Assembly: GCA_963169105.1 (NCBI GenBank)
Contig: OY720637.1
Coordinates: 60,720,964-60,784,963, forward strand
Origin: Ceriagrion tenellum
Lineage: Eukaryota; Arthropoda; Insecta; Odonata; Coenagrionidae
Direction of reading: 5' to 3'
Length of the DNA: 64,000 nt
Part shown: positions 20,463 to 31,218 of the stretch, piece after piece
Layout: every line of letters begins with the position of its first letter
Position numbering within the stretch: the first letter of the stretch is position 1
Position numbers and translations under genes: made by a program
The notes under the pieces: generated by a model
Database searches by the model: none
Seen by the model: only the letters and a program-made list of their open reading frames with translations
Told to the model about the DNA's origin: nothing

Positions 20463-21404
20463 AAACGAATGACATGACACACAAAATTTTATAACAAAGA
20501 ACTTTAGACTTCAGCGCAACTCATGCCGACGGCCGCTTCTCAACCATCTCCAAGCTATCCGACGTCTCATATCGATGCCAAACCGTGGCCCCGCAAGAAC
20601 CAAACAGATGAAAATTATAGCAGACAGATAAAATAAATGAAGACGAAGTCGAGTTGAGCGAAAGGGATTTATATTGAGTTTCCCCATGAGAATATTTCCT
20701 CGCTTTGAGGCACAGCGGAGATGGGTAAAGGAAATAAATGACAGATTTAATGACAAGGCCCTCGTCAAAAATTTAAAAAAAAATCACAAAATCTTCCCGA
20801 TCGGGGAAAAAAGGGAGAAGGCTAAGTCAAGCAGCTTGGGGAACGGGCAGTGGTAGAAAATATTTTCCAACCTCGTTACCAAAAATCCTCGCCAGTTCCT
20901 CGGAAAGAGGAAGAGAAAAGCATAAATTCGAAGAATTATGAAGATGAAAAGCATCCCCGGGAAGAGAAAGAGGAAAAATTGCGTTGAGGCTAACGCAAGA
21001 TGAAAAATTTATATAACAGGGAATTCCTTTGAGACTGCCAGGAATGAATGTCGAAGCGCATAATAGCATTAGTTCCAAATTAGCGATTCGTAAATAAAAT
21101 AAACTGAACTGGGAGCGACCGCCTCTTATGCAGCCCAGCATTCTCTCCGAGGAACAAGTCAACGCTAGAGGGGTAGAAAGATATTGGCACAGAGTAGGTA
21201 AATCTTGCTCTTTCACTCTCATACTTAAAATGATTGAAAAATTAAACTCATAGTACACTAAAAAAGGCCCTAGGCTTTCTTGTAACTTCCCAATTTCTTA
21301 ATATTATGCGTTTATAATTTCCTTGTTTCTGGAACAATAAATTACTATTATCATTTCAATTACTGCAAATTGAACACGAGTACCACTTCCACCAGGATCT
21401 TCTT
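20463..21404. other. Unassigned sequence
   Basis: A 143-residue minus frame (21258-20827) and an 85-residue minus frame (20768-20511) lack recognisable domains. The composition is A-rich. No repeat ends were found. Confidence 0.45.
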
Positions 21405-21476
21405 TCTATATTTTTCTTTAAAATGAGACCAAATTCATTGATTTATAGGTAAGATGATATTTCGCTCAAACAACCT
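21405..21476 (-). mobile_element. TIR-D end fragment
   Basis: AATGAGACCAAATTCATTGA, GATGATATTTCGCTC and AAACAACCT are the reverse complement of the left end of TIR-D (AGGTAGTTTGAGCGAAATAT at 61471). Only the terminal 70 bp or so remain. Confidence 0.75.
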
Positions 21477-22011
21477 AAAGGGGAATAGATTTCGACATAC
21501 AGGAAATTCGGCCGGTTAAGCGCTTAATAGTCCGCGCAAAGAGACTGAATGATCTCGTTAATTTTATACGGATTCGCCTTGCTCAGTCACTATACGCTGC
21601 ATAAAGTGTGATAAATTTGCTCATGGAATGCTTACGTCTTCCGCCGGACCGACGGCGTATAAACGGAACGGTTTAATTGCTTCGGCGAGCATCGCGAGCG
21701 AAGCAGCAGGCAGGCAGTGGGATGGCCGTTCGAGCGCAGTCAGCTACAAGTTGAAAGGCGGAAATGCTTTGAATGGTAATGGACCCGTCAAAACAAAAGG
21801 CTTCCCGCTGTCTTTATAATCTCCTTCACCAAAAGCAAAAGCCTTAGAGGCCACTTTACGCGGTAAATTGTACTGTAGAGAGGAATGAACGGAATCTTCC
21901 ATGAGGGAATTGTACCGTGTTGAGCGGAAAATTGTACGATTGTCTGAATGACTCAATGGGAAATAGATCCTGCTCTCATTTCAATCACATTCTAGATCTA
22001 CAATAGATTCT
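21477..22011. other. Unassigned sequence
   Basis: Short frames with no signature. 21630-21740 is GC-richer than its surroundings. Confidence 0.45.
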
Positions 22012-22560
22012 ACATCTACTATCTACCTTGTGAGCTGCCGCATGGGCGTGTGGCAGGGAGAGTAAGGTCACTAGCCGTGTAATTATGTAAGTATTTGGTA
22101 GATGAAATGGTGACATGTATTTATAAGTGTATTTAGTGGAGCTCAACGTATAATGTGGTGGCTTATTGTGCAAGGAAAGAAAGAGTTTTTGTACCTATCT
22201 GTTCGGCAGAGTACCTCTCTTATTTTATCGCTTCTGTCAGACCTAGAGATGTAGTGAGGCGTCATGATAATATTCTCCGATTCGCTCTGAATTTCTTAAG
22301 CATACTGAATCTAGGGTGTAGCCTCTGAGTCTCTAGGGGCCTTTCATCTTAATCGCTCTAAAACTTGTGAGACACTATATGCCTGCTCGTAACAGTTTTC
22401 AACGAAGAGTACAGATTTTCTTCGTATTTTGTTAATTTTTTTGGTTAAATCTTTATGCCCAAGGTCCCAAATGCTTGCAGCGTATTCGAGGTGTGGCCTA
22501 ACCAGAACGAAGTAGCATCTCTCTTTGATGTTTTCTTCCGAGTACCTTCTATGGTACATT
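22012..22560 (-). pseudogene. CR1/Jockey-like LINE C fragment including the LVRPxLEYA block
   Basis: This copy reaches further 5' than the others. The minus frame 22559-22344 encodes CYFVLVRPHLEYAASIWD, then KINKIRRKSVLFVENCYE and VSQVLERL. That matches the conserved block after the palm/thumb of CR1/Jockey-like reverse transcriptases (LVRPxLEYAxxVWDP...VQRRAARF). The segment 22012-22343 holds the 3' UTR and the SDRG..SFFP tail, frame-shifted. The catalytic YADD part is absent. Best in-window evidence for the identity of family C. Confidence 0.9.
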
Positions 22561-22878
22561 TGGTTGTACAGTAGAATTTACCGAGTTAAACCGCCTTGAA
22601 AGAGAAAAAGGACCTTGGGAAAATGCAAGTTGCGTATAAAAACAGCCGCTTCGGTAAAAATTATCATTAATTAGCGTAATGACTAAACGGCCTTGAATGG
22701 AGCGCAGTCTGCATGGATCGGAAACTTTGTATTTGACTCGAGTTTACCTTATTTTTCACCAGGAATGCGGATTGTTATTAATTTAAATATGTAACAAAAT
22801 TCATACAAAGGGAATGCATAATAAGGAGGAAGTATATGCTGATTTCAAGAAATTTACCGAAGGAATTATTATTACAAT
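22561..22878. other. Unassigned sequence
   Basis: No feature recognised in about 320 bp. Confidence 0.45.
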
Positions 22879-24640
22879 GTATTCTACCGGTAAAGGCAGG
22901 TTTTGTTGAATGACAGACAACCTCCTCCTCCCGGTTTTCTACACTTTCAGGGGCCTATTTCCCTGTAGTATTTCCTTTTTCGCCGCAGTATACGATCTAT
23001 CCTTCTCCATCCTGCCCATTAAATCTATTCCCTTTCTTCGCCTTCCCCGCTTGCCCAACATCCTTCCCTCTATCACACTCTTCAGCAACCCATCACCCTT
23101 TATTACATCCTTCAGCCATCTATCCTGCCCATCCCGGATTTCATTCAAAAGTTTCCTTTCCTCGCCCACCGTCTCAAGCACTTCCTCGTAAGGCCGGCTT
23201 CGTAGGTCGGCGGCAGCGGCGGAAGTGGTGGTACTCAGCCAATGAGGACACTTCTTTAGAAATCATGACGTCAGACCGATGAGCTGTGCTATGATGCTAG
23301 AGGGGGCCGCAAATATTCAGCCTGGCTGAATCTGGACAGCATTCTGTTGCGGCGGAAGCTGGTCGAGAAGCGGGAAAACCCACTGCCTTTCAAAAATGAA
23401 TCCTCTTTGGATGATTAGCGAGCCCTTCAGTTTCAGTAAAAGATTCTATAAGCAATGCGCATAATGTTTACGATATATTTAAGATGGTAAGAGTATAATT
23501 TATAATGGCTAGCGAAAATATGATCTGGTATCCAACGGAAATAGCCTTCCTTAAGGTTATATAGCATCATTAATCTACTAGCGTTAACCAGAGTGTGGCT
23601 TTAATCCGCCAATTGGCATATATTAATGCAAAATATTAGTTATCCATTCTTAATGCTGCAACCACGGGGAGAAAATTTTCAGGTTGTGGCTATTGTTTAT
23701 TGCATGTTCGGATAGTGGAGCTGATCACGCATAAATGCTGATATGGCATTGCCTAACTAGTTAAACAACGACCAAATTACATATGTCACTCGCTCGAATG
23801 TAAGAACCAAGCACAATATAATTCTTGAATTGAGTGGCAAGGCTTTTTGTCAACTCATTTCAATAAACATGTGATTCAGATTGAGGCGTTGCACGTTAGC
23901 TCGACGAATACGGTTATAGTGAAACTACTACCATCAAATAAGCATAAATAAATAATTACATACTAATCTTTAACCAAATTTATCATTATATAGCATGAAT
24001 CATTCTCAAGAGTAAAAAAATGTTGGTTATTCCGATGACATGCAAATACTGCAGTGACAATGTTATTGTACGCCTACCGCCTTTCATTTGTTTTCTCGCC
24101 GCCGACCTATGAAGGGTACACCGCTACCGGCCGCGGCGAAATCCATCGTTATCCCCGCCGCCGCCGACCTATGAAGCCGGCCTAAGCCTTCCTATCCGTC
24201 CACTTAACCTTCTCCATCCTTCTCCGCACCCACATCTCAAATGTCTGCAGCCTATTCTCGTTCTCCTTTCTGAGCAGGACGAGATTCTGGTCCACGTTTC
24301 TGCACCATGCAATGCTACGCTCAACCATATCAGGTTCTTCACCGGCCTCTTCTTCACATCCTTATACATCGTTCCCGTCATCCACTCTCTTCTATTACTA
24401 AACGCCTCCTTAGCTCGAGCGCTATTCTCCTCCGTATGTCTTTACTACTATGCCCATTTTCCTCTAGCGTGCTGCCGAAGTTATTAAACTCTTCTACTTT
24501 CTATAGTTTGTGTTCTCCTACTTTAATCACAAGCTCCGCTTTCTGTGTCCAAGAGAATCTCATTACTTTTGTTTTCTTATGATTTATCTTCATTCCGAAT
24601 ATTCCGCACTGCATTTTTAAAGCATCTACCAAAGCTTTAA
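22879..24640 (-). pseudogene. RTE-A LINE 3' fragment split by a Harbinger-like element
   Basis: Two halves (22879-23191 and 24183-24640) become contiguous when the 991-bp insertion is removed. The minus frame 23181-22939 reads LETVGEERKLLNEIRDGQDR, WLKDVIKGDGLLKSVIEGRM and LGKRGRRRKG. The second half carries ALHGAETWTR and, further 5', a degraded region equivalent to MKINHKKTKVM...VEEFNNFGS, which lies after the YADD box in RTE-type reverse transcriptases. It is the longest C-terminal copy of family A in the window. Frameshifts are present. Confidence 0.85.
23189..24185. mobile_element. PIF/Harbinger-like non-autonomous element (991 bp), TAA duplication
   Basis: The element is 23192-24182. 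Ends are GGCCGGCTTCGTAGGTCGGC and, inverted, GGCCGGCTTCATAGGTCGGC (one mismatch in 20). TAA flanks it at 23189-23191 and 24183-24185. The RTE-A reading is restored on excision: TTCCTCG-TAA-GCCTTCC corresponds to TTCCTCGTTAGTCTTCC in the 1.7-kb copy. A 3-bp TWA duplication with GG-starting ends points to PIF/Harbinger. There is no transposase. Confidence 0.88.
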
Positions 24641-25190
24641 GTCCCTTTGAAGATCACCGAAGGAATATATAGTAAAAATGATAAATTAGTGCGACAGTTC
24701 GTTAACGCTACCAGAAAATCGGGGTTAAAAAATATGGCGGACAGGCCATGAACACGTACCAGCTTTTCGCATAGGCCATCATAGCAAGCAACCTCTCCAT
24801 CTTCCTCAATGTTGTACACCACAAAACGCTAAATCGACACCAGTTGGGGCCTATCATGTACATAGAGTTTACACAAGCTCATTGCTGACCTCATGCTATT
24901 GATTGACTCTTGGTCATCACGAGAGCAAAGACTGTATGATTGCTCTTTCCTCTGATAAAGCATTCACCTGGTGGTCCTTCCTCACTTGAAGCCATGGAAT
25001 CAAATGAGAAACGTAATATCTTCGCCTTTGTTTGCTTTTCATTCAGCTCAAAGGAGTGATCGCTTAGTGTCCAGTCGGGAGATTCGAAATGTCGCCAGGG
25101 ACGCATGCCGTTACATTCTGATTCTTCGCAAACTTGAGTGTACTAAATGGTAAAGGACTAAACAGGAGAAGTCATGACAAAAATGAAAAT
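24641..25190. other. Unassigned sequence
   Basis: Short frames on both strands and no recognisable element. The words around 24700-24800 (GGCCATGAACACG, CGCATAGGCCATCATAG) were not matched elsewhere in the window. Confidence 0.4.
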
Positions 25191-25194
25191 GCAC

Positions 25195-25410
25195 AATATA
25201 TTGAATGTTGGAGGGTACTGAAGTTAAAATGGACAAACAAAGTAAGAAATGATTAATTTATAGAAGAGTAGAAGAGGAAATGACCATATGGGACACTATA
25301 CAGTAAAAAGCCGGATGAATTGGCACACTATGAGGCACAATGGGTTGGTGAAGAACATAATTGAAGGCAAAATAGATGGAAAAGTGCCAAGAGGACCTTC
25401 ATATTTATTA
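25195..25410 (+). pseudogene. RTE-B LINE C-terminal fragment
   Basis: The plus strand encodes LKLKWTNKVRN, then VEEEMTIWDTIQ and, after a break, NWHTMRHNGLVKNIIEGKID and GKVPRGPS. This is the RTE-B tail (intact relative at 43014-42706). It ends just upstream of the mariner-like MITE. Confidence 0.85.
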
Positions 25411-25463
25411 GGAACCATTACAAATATATAAGAGGTAATTTTTTGAGTTTAGGAGAAAATATG

Positions 25464-25737
25464 TACAGTCACTTCATAAAGTATCGCGACACACTATGCT
25501 AGCAGTTTGTATACAAATTACATATTTGTCGGCTTTCGAAGCTGGAAGTATGTTGGCTATCCTGAGCCATCTCAGGTGACTATGAGCATTTCCAGGTACA
25601 GTATGATATTTATTGTACGTCAAGAGGGACATAGCCACCAGATATAGTTCAGGATAGCCAACTTATTTCGAGCTACGACATCCGACCTATACGAACCGCT
25701 AGCGTAGTGAGTCGCGATACTTTATGAAGTGACTGTA
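25464..25737. mobile_element. Tc1/mariner-like MITE (270 bp)
   Basis: The element is 25466-25735, bounded by TA dinucleotides. The terminal inverted repeats CAGTCACTTCATAAAGTATC + GCGAC are perfect for 25 bp. Inner inverted words TTGGCTATCCTGA / TCAGGATAGCCAA form a second stem. CAGT ends and a TA target are the hallmark of Tc1/mariner elements. The perfect ends suggest recent activity. No transposase is present. Confidence 0.93.
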
Positions 25738-25815
25738 CATATATTGTGGCGTCGTGCAGCGGAGTCCGCACGTCGCTTTTCCGTTTTCTGCTGCTTCCGC
25801 TCCGTTCGTTTCGTC

Positions 25816-26074
25816 CGCTTAGCTGGACACTGGCGGCGCTGACGGATTGCCAGGATATAAAAGGACGTGCATCGAAAGGAAAAGGACTCGTTTCTTTTCT
25901 TTTCTTTTTGCTCTGAAAGCTGACATTAAGGAAGTGTGTGAAAATGATTTTTGTTCGACTTTATTTTGTTCAGCAAGAATTTCTATGAAGGTGGATAAGT
26001 ACTGTATTTTTTGTCATTTTAAATATATTTTCCGTTTGAAAGCAACTTCCCCGAGTGTGTGTGCCATTATTTTT
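25816..26074 (+). repeat. 260-bp direct repeat, copy 1, with a TATA-like box
   Basis: It matches 28500-28761 with few differences. Both start at CTTAGCTGGACACTGGCGGC and include GGATATAAAAGGACGTGCAT (or GGTTATAAAAGG), TTAAGGAAGTGTGTGAAAAT and GAGTGTGTGTGCCATTATTT. TATAAAAGG followed 25-35 bp later by an A/G-rich start is promoter-like, so these could be fragments of LTRs or of a duplicated promoter. No TG...CA ends were found, so an LTR identity is unproven. Both copies can encode KVDKYCIFCHFKYIFRLK in a short frame. Confidence 0.75.
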
Positions 26075-26248
26075 TTACTATGTCCAAATTCTCGCTCAGC
26101 CGGCGGTAGTTCCAATTAACACTAGTGTTTCTCGTTTTCTCTGTTTGCTCTTCCTCAGGACTTAAAAAACAGTGAGGTGGGGTCACAATATGTTCAGATT
26201 ATTTCGAAACGAAGGTTATGCACATCTTAGAAATGGTGTACACTTGTT

Positions 26249-27538
26249 GAGAAATGGTCGCGAGATGGACAGAAATGCACAGAAATGGATAGAAATGGAC
26301 GGAAATGGATAGAAATGGACGAAAATGGATAGAAATGGACGGAAATGGATAGAAATGGACTGAAATGGACTGAAATGGATAGAAATGGACAAAAATTGAT
26401 AGAGATGGACGAAAATGGATAGAAATGGACGGAAATGGATAGAAATGGACTGAAATGGATAGAAATGGACGGAAATGGATAGAAATGGACGGAAATGGAT
26501 AGAAATGGACTGAAATGGACTGAAATGGATAGAAATGGACAAAAATGGATAGAGATGGACGGAAATGGATAGAAATGGACTGAAATGGATAGAAATGGAC
26601 AAAAATGGATAGAGATGGACAGAAATGGATAGAAATGGACAAAAATGGATAGAGATGGACAGAAATGGATAGAAATGGACAAAAATGGATAGAAATGGAC
26701 AGAGATGGATAGAGATGGACAGAAGTAAATAAAAATTGACAGAAAGGGATAGAAATGGATATAAATGGACTGAAATGGATAGAAATGGACAAAAATGGAT
26801 AGAGATGGACAGAAATGGATAGAAATGGACAAAAATGGATAGAGATGGACAGAAATGGATAGAAATGGACAAAAATGGATAGAAATGGACAGAGATGGAT
26901 AGAGATGGACAGAAGTAAATAAAAATTGACAGAAAGGGATAGAAATGGATATAAATGGACTGAAATGGATAGAAATGGACAGAAATGGATAGAGATGGAC
27001 AGAAATGGATAGAAATGGACAAAAATGGATAAAAATGGACGGAAATGGATAGAAATGGACGGAAATGGATAGAAATGGATAGAAATGGACGGAAATGGAT
27101 AGAAATAGACGGAAATGGATAGAAATGGACAGAAATGGATAGAAATGGATAGAAATGGACAGAAATGGATAGAAATGGATAGAAATGGACGGAAATGGAT
27201 AGAAATGGACAGACATGGATAGAAATTGACAGAAATGGACAGAAATGGACATAAATGGATAGAAATGGACAGAAATGGATAGAAATGGACGGAAATGGAT
27301 AGAAATGGACGGAAATGGATAGAAATGGACAGAAATGGATAGAAATTGACAGAAATGGACAGAAATGGACATAAATGGATAGAAATGGACAGAAATGGAT
27401 AGAAATGGACGGAAATGGACGAAAATGAAATGGACGGAAATGGATGGAAATGGTTAGAAATGGACAGAAATGGGTAGAAATAGACAGAAATGGATGGAAA
27501 CGGTTAGAAATGGATAGAAATAGCTGAAATGGAAATGC
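26249..27538. repeat. 10-bp-period minisatellite (AGAAATGGAY), about 1.29 kb
   Basis: Nearly every 10 bases repeat AGAAATGGAT or AGAAATGGAC, alternating to give a 20-bp pattern. Higher-order periods are visible: a distinctive block with AGAAGTAAATAAAAATTGAC at about 26721 recurs at 26911 (190 bp), and GGACATAAATGGATAG near 27247 recurs near 27367 (120 bp). GGTGTACACTTGTT flanks it at 26235-26248 and 27539-27552. The 197-443 residue minus frames (FYPFLSISIHF-type) exist because a 10-bp unit free of stops stays open in several frames. I reject them as genes. Confidence 0.95.
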
Positions 27539-27552
27539 GGTGTACACTTGTT

Positions 27553-28499
27553 TTTAAAGTTGCGTATCCCTCGTTTCGAAATATGTGCCAATTGCCATAA
27601 GGCTACGCGTGAAATAGCATTAAATTGCCAAGAAACCAAAATTGGTCACATGCAATTTTTTTTACGCATTTATCTACACACATTACTAATGACTGCGCGC
27701 GTAAAAAATTTCACGCAAACCTGCGCTTTAATGAAAATCCCTTCAAAACCCCGAAATGCAAAGTCTTATTATCAATTCTGTTTTAACAGAAAAAACTTCC
27801 TCCACATACGGCTTTCACTTTTATTTTTTAATTTTTTTTACTATTATTTTTTACGTAGCGTTTTCATTTGAACATCAAGTGTCTTTCAAAGTTTATTTTT
27901 TCACTGATAAATCAAATAAACAGCAATTCCCACGAGTATAAAATTGATGACCTACACCTAGGTATTGCTTGTTACGGAAAAATTATTATAAAAAAGATAA
28001 TTTACACGTGAAATTTACTGTTTTTCGATTCATCATTGATGATTCGGTTCCAAAAAAAAACATCGCTCGAGTCTTCAGAATTTCGTTTTCTACTTTTATT
28101 AGTGAGACTCAATGACCGTAATTGGAAAAATGCCTAGGAATGGGAGGGAAAATTTTCAAATCAAGGGCTCATCATCTTCCTTATGCATTGAAAACTACGA
28201 AGCAGACGGAAGAGGAAATGGCCAAAACAATTAAAATGAGGAAGACAGTGAAAGATGACGGAGTGTGACAAATAACGGGTGCAAATGTCACAGGCTGCAG
28301 CTAGGTGTCCGTCCTAGGTGTCGACTCAAATGCCCCACGCAGCGTGATGCTATTTTTAAATGAAACTGGTCTTTTGATAGTATTTTAAAGGAAGAAAAAA
28401 ATTGACCAAGGATTTATACCAATAATTTTATTTCGCAACAGAGTGCAGTTACTTACGGTTTTCATGAATAAGACGAGCAGTAGTGCAATATGACCGTGT
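27553..28499. other. Unassigned sequence between minisatellite and second direct repeat
   Basis: A 107-residue plus frame (27548-27871) begins at the minisatellite edge and has no family signature. T-rich tracts are present at 27820-27860. Confidence 0.45.
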
Positions 28500-28761
28500 C
28501 CTTAGCTGGACACTGGCGGCGCTGACGGATTGCCAGGTTATAAAAGGACGTGCATCGAAAGGAAAGGGGCTTGTTTCTTTTCCTTTCTTTATGTTCTGAA
28601 AGCTGACATTAAGGAAGTGTGTGAAAATGATTTTTGTTCGACTTTTATTTTGCGCAGCAAGAATTTCTACGAAGGTGGATAAGTACTGCATTTTTTGTCA
28701 TTTTAAATATATTTTCCGTTTGAAATCAACTTTCCCGAGTGTGTGTGCCATTATTTTTTCC
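28500..28761 (+). repeat. 260-bp direct repeat, copy 2
   Basis: See 25816-26074. The copies lie in the same orientation 2.68 kb apart and enclose the minisatellite. That layout would fit a decayed LTR-type element or a segmental duplication. Confidence 0.75.
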
Positions 28762-28803
28762 CTTCACATAAAAAAACAAACCAACCAACCTATCTACGTC
28801 AAA

Positions 28804-28943
28804 TTTGAATGAATAGAGTAAACTTCGTTTTTCCACAATGAATCAAATAACTTGCGACCATGGTTACTACGATTGACGTCATCATCGCCTGATTCTCACT
28901 CAAATTCACTGTGGAAAAACGAAGTTAACTCTATTCATTCAAA
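28804..28943. repeat. 140-bp inverted-repeat element
   Basis: TTTGAATGAATAGAGTAAAC...TTCGTTTTTCCACA pairs with TGTGGAAAAACGAAGTTAAC...TCTATTCATTCAAA, giving arms of about 37 bp around a 65-bp centre with GATTGACGTCATCATCGCC. I found no clear target duplication. It is a MITE- or hairpin-like element of unknown type. Confidence 0.8.
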
Positions 28944-30328
28944 ATGTTTATGTAAAAACCATAAAGTATCGCCGGAAACCACCAACTGCCTACGACAATG
29001 ACAGAATGAACCAGAAAGGGTGAGCAAGGCGCGAGGACGGTGTAACATAACGCTGGCCTCGCCATTTTTTCTTTTACCACCTCATGGTTTATAATAACAA
29101 TAAGGGACCCACCATATTGTGAATTTTTGAGAATAAACATCTAACTAACCTAAGGAGTGGAACTAAGGAGTGGAAGCGTCGGCAACAAAAGAGGATTGTA
29201 GAGGAAACCGTCGGAGTGTACGGACGTGCAAAGACAGCACGCAAATAGCTCGGTTAGATCAAACCCTCGCAGTGAACGGACGTGCAAAGAGAGAGCACGC
29301 AAGTTTTTGGTAGAGGGAAGTTCCAGAGTGTGGCATCGTGCGAGACATAGCCCACGTAGAAAAGGAGAATTAACAAAGGAGCTCGAATTAAGGAGAGGAA
29401 CGGGAGATTTTACAACAGGACGAGACCCAAAAAACTGAGGGCCCTCCAAGGACGAACACCACGCAGGCTGAGAGGAATTTCCAGACCACTGAGGGACAAA
29501 CCAACCTGTGCCGTCGAATAATTGGGTTGTAACTATAAACTTTTATTTTCATATATGGTACAAGAAGCCATTAGGCAAGAGGTTTTAATTGGCGAAGAAT
29601 TAAGTTTGTGACTGGTATCCCTTTGTATCAAGTAATTGGATTTTGTGAAAAGTTTAAGTGATGAAGTGTGGCAAATAATTAGACAATATACTTAAAAGAA
29701 GGAATAATTATTCATATACCAAATTTGTGTCTAAATTAGAATACACAGTTGGTCATGACCTAAGGGTATAAGGAATTATTTTGATTATTTAAATTGTCTG
29801 TAAATTGAATATTTCATTTTGTCAAGTAAATTGCAACCGTATCTCTAAACCTGCAATGTTTCATGTATTTTCTTTTCCGACGAGCAAGCTGGGGCAAAGT
29901 AATTAAAATATAAGGTACGAGAAGATATCGCAATCGTGGTTTCTTTCCAGGTAAAAGAATCAATAGTTTTTCGTGTTACATGTTTATCCACAACGTGTGG
30001 CATTTCGCGTATTAATTTGTAATAATACCTTTTACATTTTTGGCTCCCATAACGTGGGGCATAATACAAAGTAGAAAAACAACAAAAATATTACTTGTTA
30101 CAACGGGTACGATAGAAAGATAACTCGGGTAAAAAGGATGAGCGGGTGAGTTTAAGAGTCATGAGTTTGGAGTCAGGGTAGGAAGGAAAGGGAACAAGTA
30201 AAGGGCGAAATGGAAGTGACAGGAGAGGGTTTAGGGGGGGGGGGGGCGAGAGGGGAATGGCTGACGGAGGAATGTATCTTTTGGGGGTACAAAAGGGTAA
30301 CGATCCAATTATACGAAATGGTCCGCGG

Positions 30329-30359
<31 letters not shown>

Positions 30360-30459
30360 AACCCGAACTCCCAATATCCGGAGGCGAATTTCGATCAAAC
30401 GAGAACTTTCTGGACCCAAAGAATAAGAAACAAAAGAAACTGGTTCGCTCTCTTCCATC
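28944..30459. other. Unassigned sequence with two simple repeats
   Basis: 29150-29500 has an internal duplication (GTGAACGGACGTGCAAAGAG versus GTGTACGGACGTGCAAAGAC). A G-tract of about 13 bases lies at 30234-30246 and (GA)n at 30330-30356. Frames of 99 aa (minus, 29449-29150), 91-96 aa (plus, 30210-30547) and 74 aa (minus, 30069-29845) have no signature that I recognise. Confidence 0.45.
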
Positions 30460-31003
30460 TAAAACGGCAAACCTCCAAAAACTAAAAAGGAGGCAAGGCT
30501 TCGCATCATCAGCGAGGATTTTCCCGTCGAAAATACGAGGAAGTTAAAATATAGATCTATGAGTAAACTTGGTATCATGATGGATTATGATTAAATACAG
30601 GATACACTGAAGCGTGCTAACATTCCACAAATATTCAACAGATGATTTTAGACCTTTCACTACAGTTAATATTTGCACTTACCGTAATCACTCAAGACTA
30701 GAAGCACTAGATATTTGCCACGCCATGAGTACACACTGAATTGTAATCCGAAATGTTTGTTCGCTGTCTAAAAGTAAAGGGACAATTAGCAATTAAATTA
30801 ACTCATTAAATACCACGAGCCAATATACCGGCAAACTTTGTTGCATCTAGTTACATAATTTTTATCTTTATTTACACCACATCAGCGACAGTGTACCCAT
30901 TAATCCATAATAATTTCTTCCATAGAGAATGGCAAACGCACAAAAATTGAAAAAGAGGTAAGACTTTGCATCATCACGGAGGATTTGCACGTCGAAAATA
31001 GGA

Positions 31004-31218
31004 AGAAATTTATTTATTTATCTTCACTATCCCGAATACAGCACCATGGGCCAATTTAAGTAGGGCGATTAACAGTAACAACAGACGTGTCACAAACACC
31101 AATGTCCTGGGCAGATACTTATCTACCCAGGCGGGACTCGAACCCGCGACCCATACGCTAGCAGGCGAGGACTTCACTCTGCCGCCTCCGGGGCCGACGA
31201 TATGTTGAAATAGAAATT
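31004..31218 (-). mobile_element. tRNA-derived SINE (about 200 bp) inserted in the satellite
   Basis: Read on the minus strand from 31200, the head has an A-box-like GGCAGAGTGAAG (31184-31172) and a B box GGTTCGAGTCCC (31144-31133), spaced as in a tRNA gene. The element ends in an AAATAAATAAAT tail next to 31011. AGAAATT occurs at both edges (31004-31010 and 31212-31218), a plausible target duplication. Comparison with the other satellite units shows clean insertion. It would be transcribed by RNA polymerase III and moved by a LINE. Confidence 0.88.

Noticed and set aside
26199..27547. Open frames of 197, 381 and 443 residues on the minus strand
   Set aside because: They read the AGAAATGGAY minisatellite. 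A 10-bp unit without stops stays open in several frames at once, giving FYPFLSISVHF-type repeats. There is no promoter or domain support.
25816..28761. A complete LTR retrotransposon between the 260-bp direct repeats
   Set aside because: No TG/CA ends, primer-binding site, polypurine tract, or gag/pol frames between them. The interior is mainly minisatellite.
31133..31184. A functional tRNA gene
   Set aside because: A and B boxes are present, but no cloverleaf with a credible acceptor stem. The tail and target duplication mark it as a SINE.
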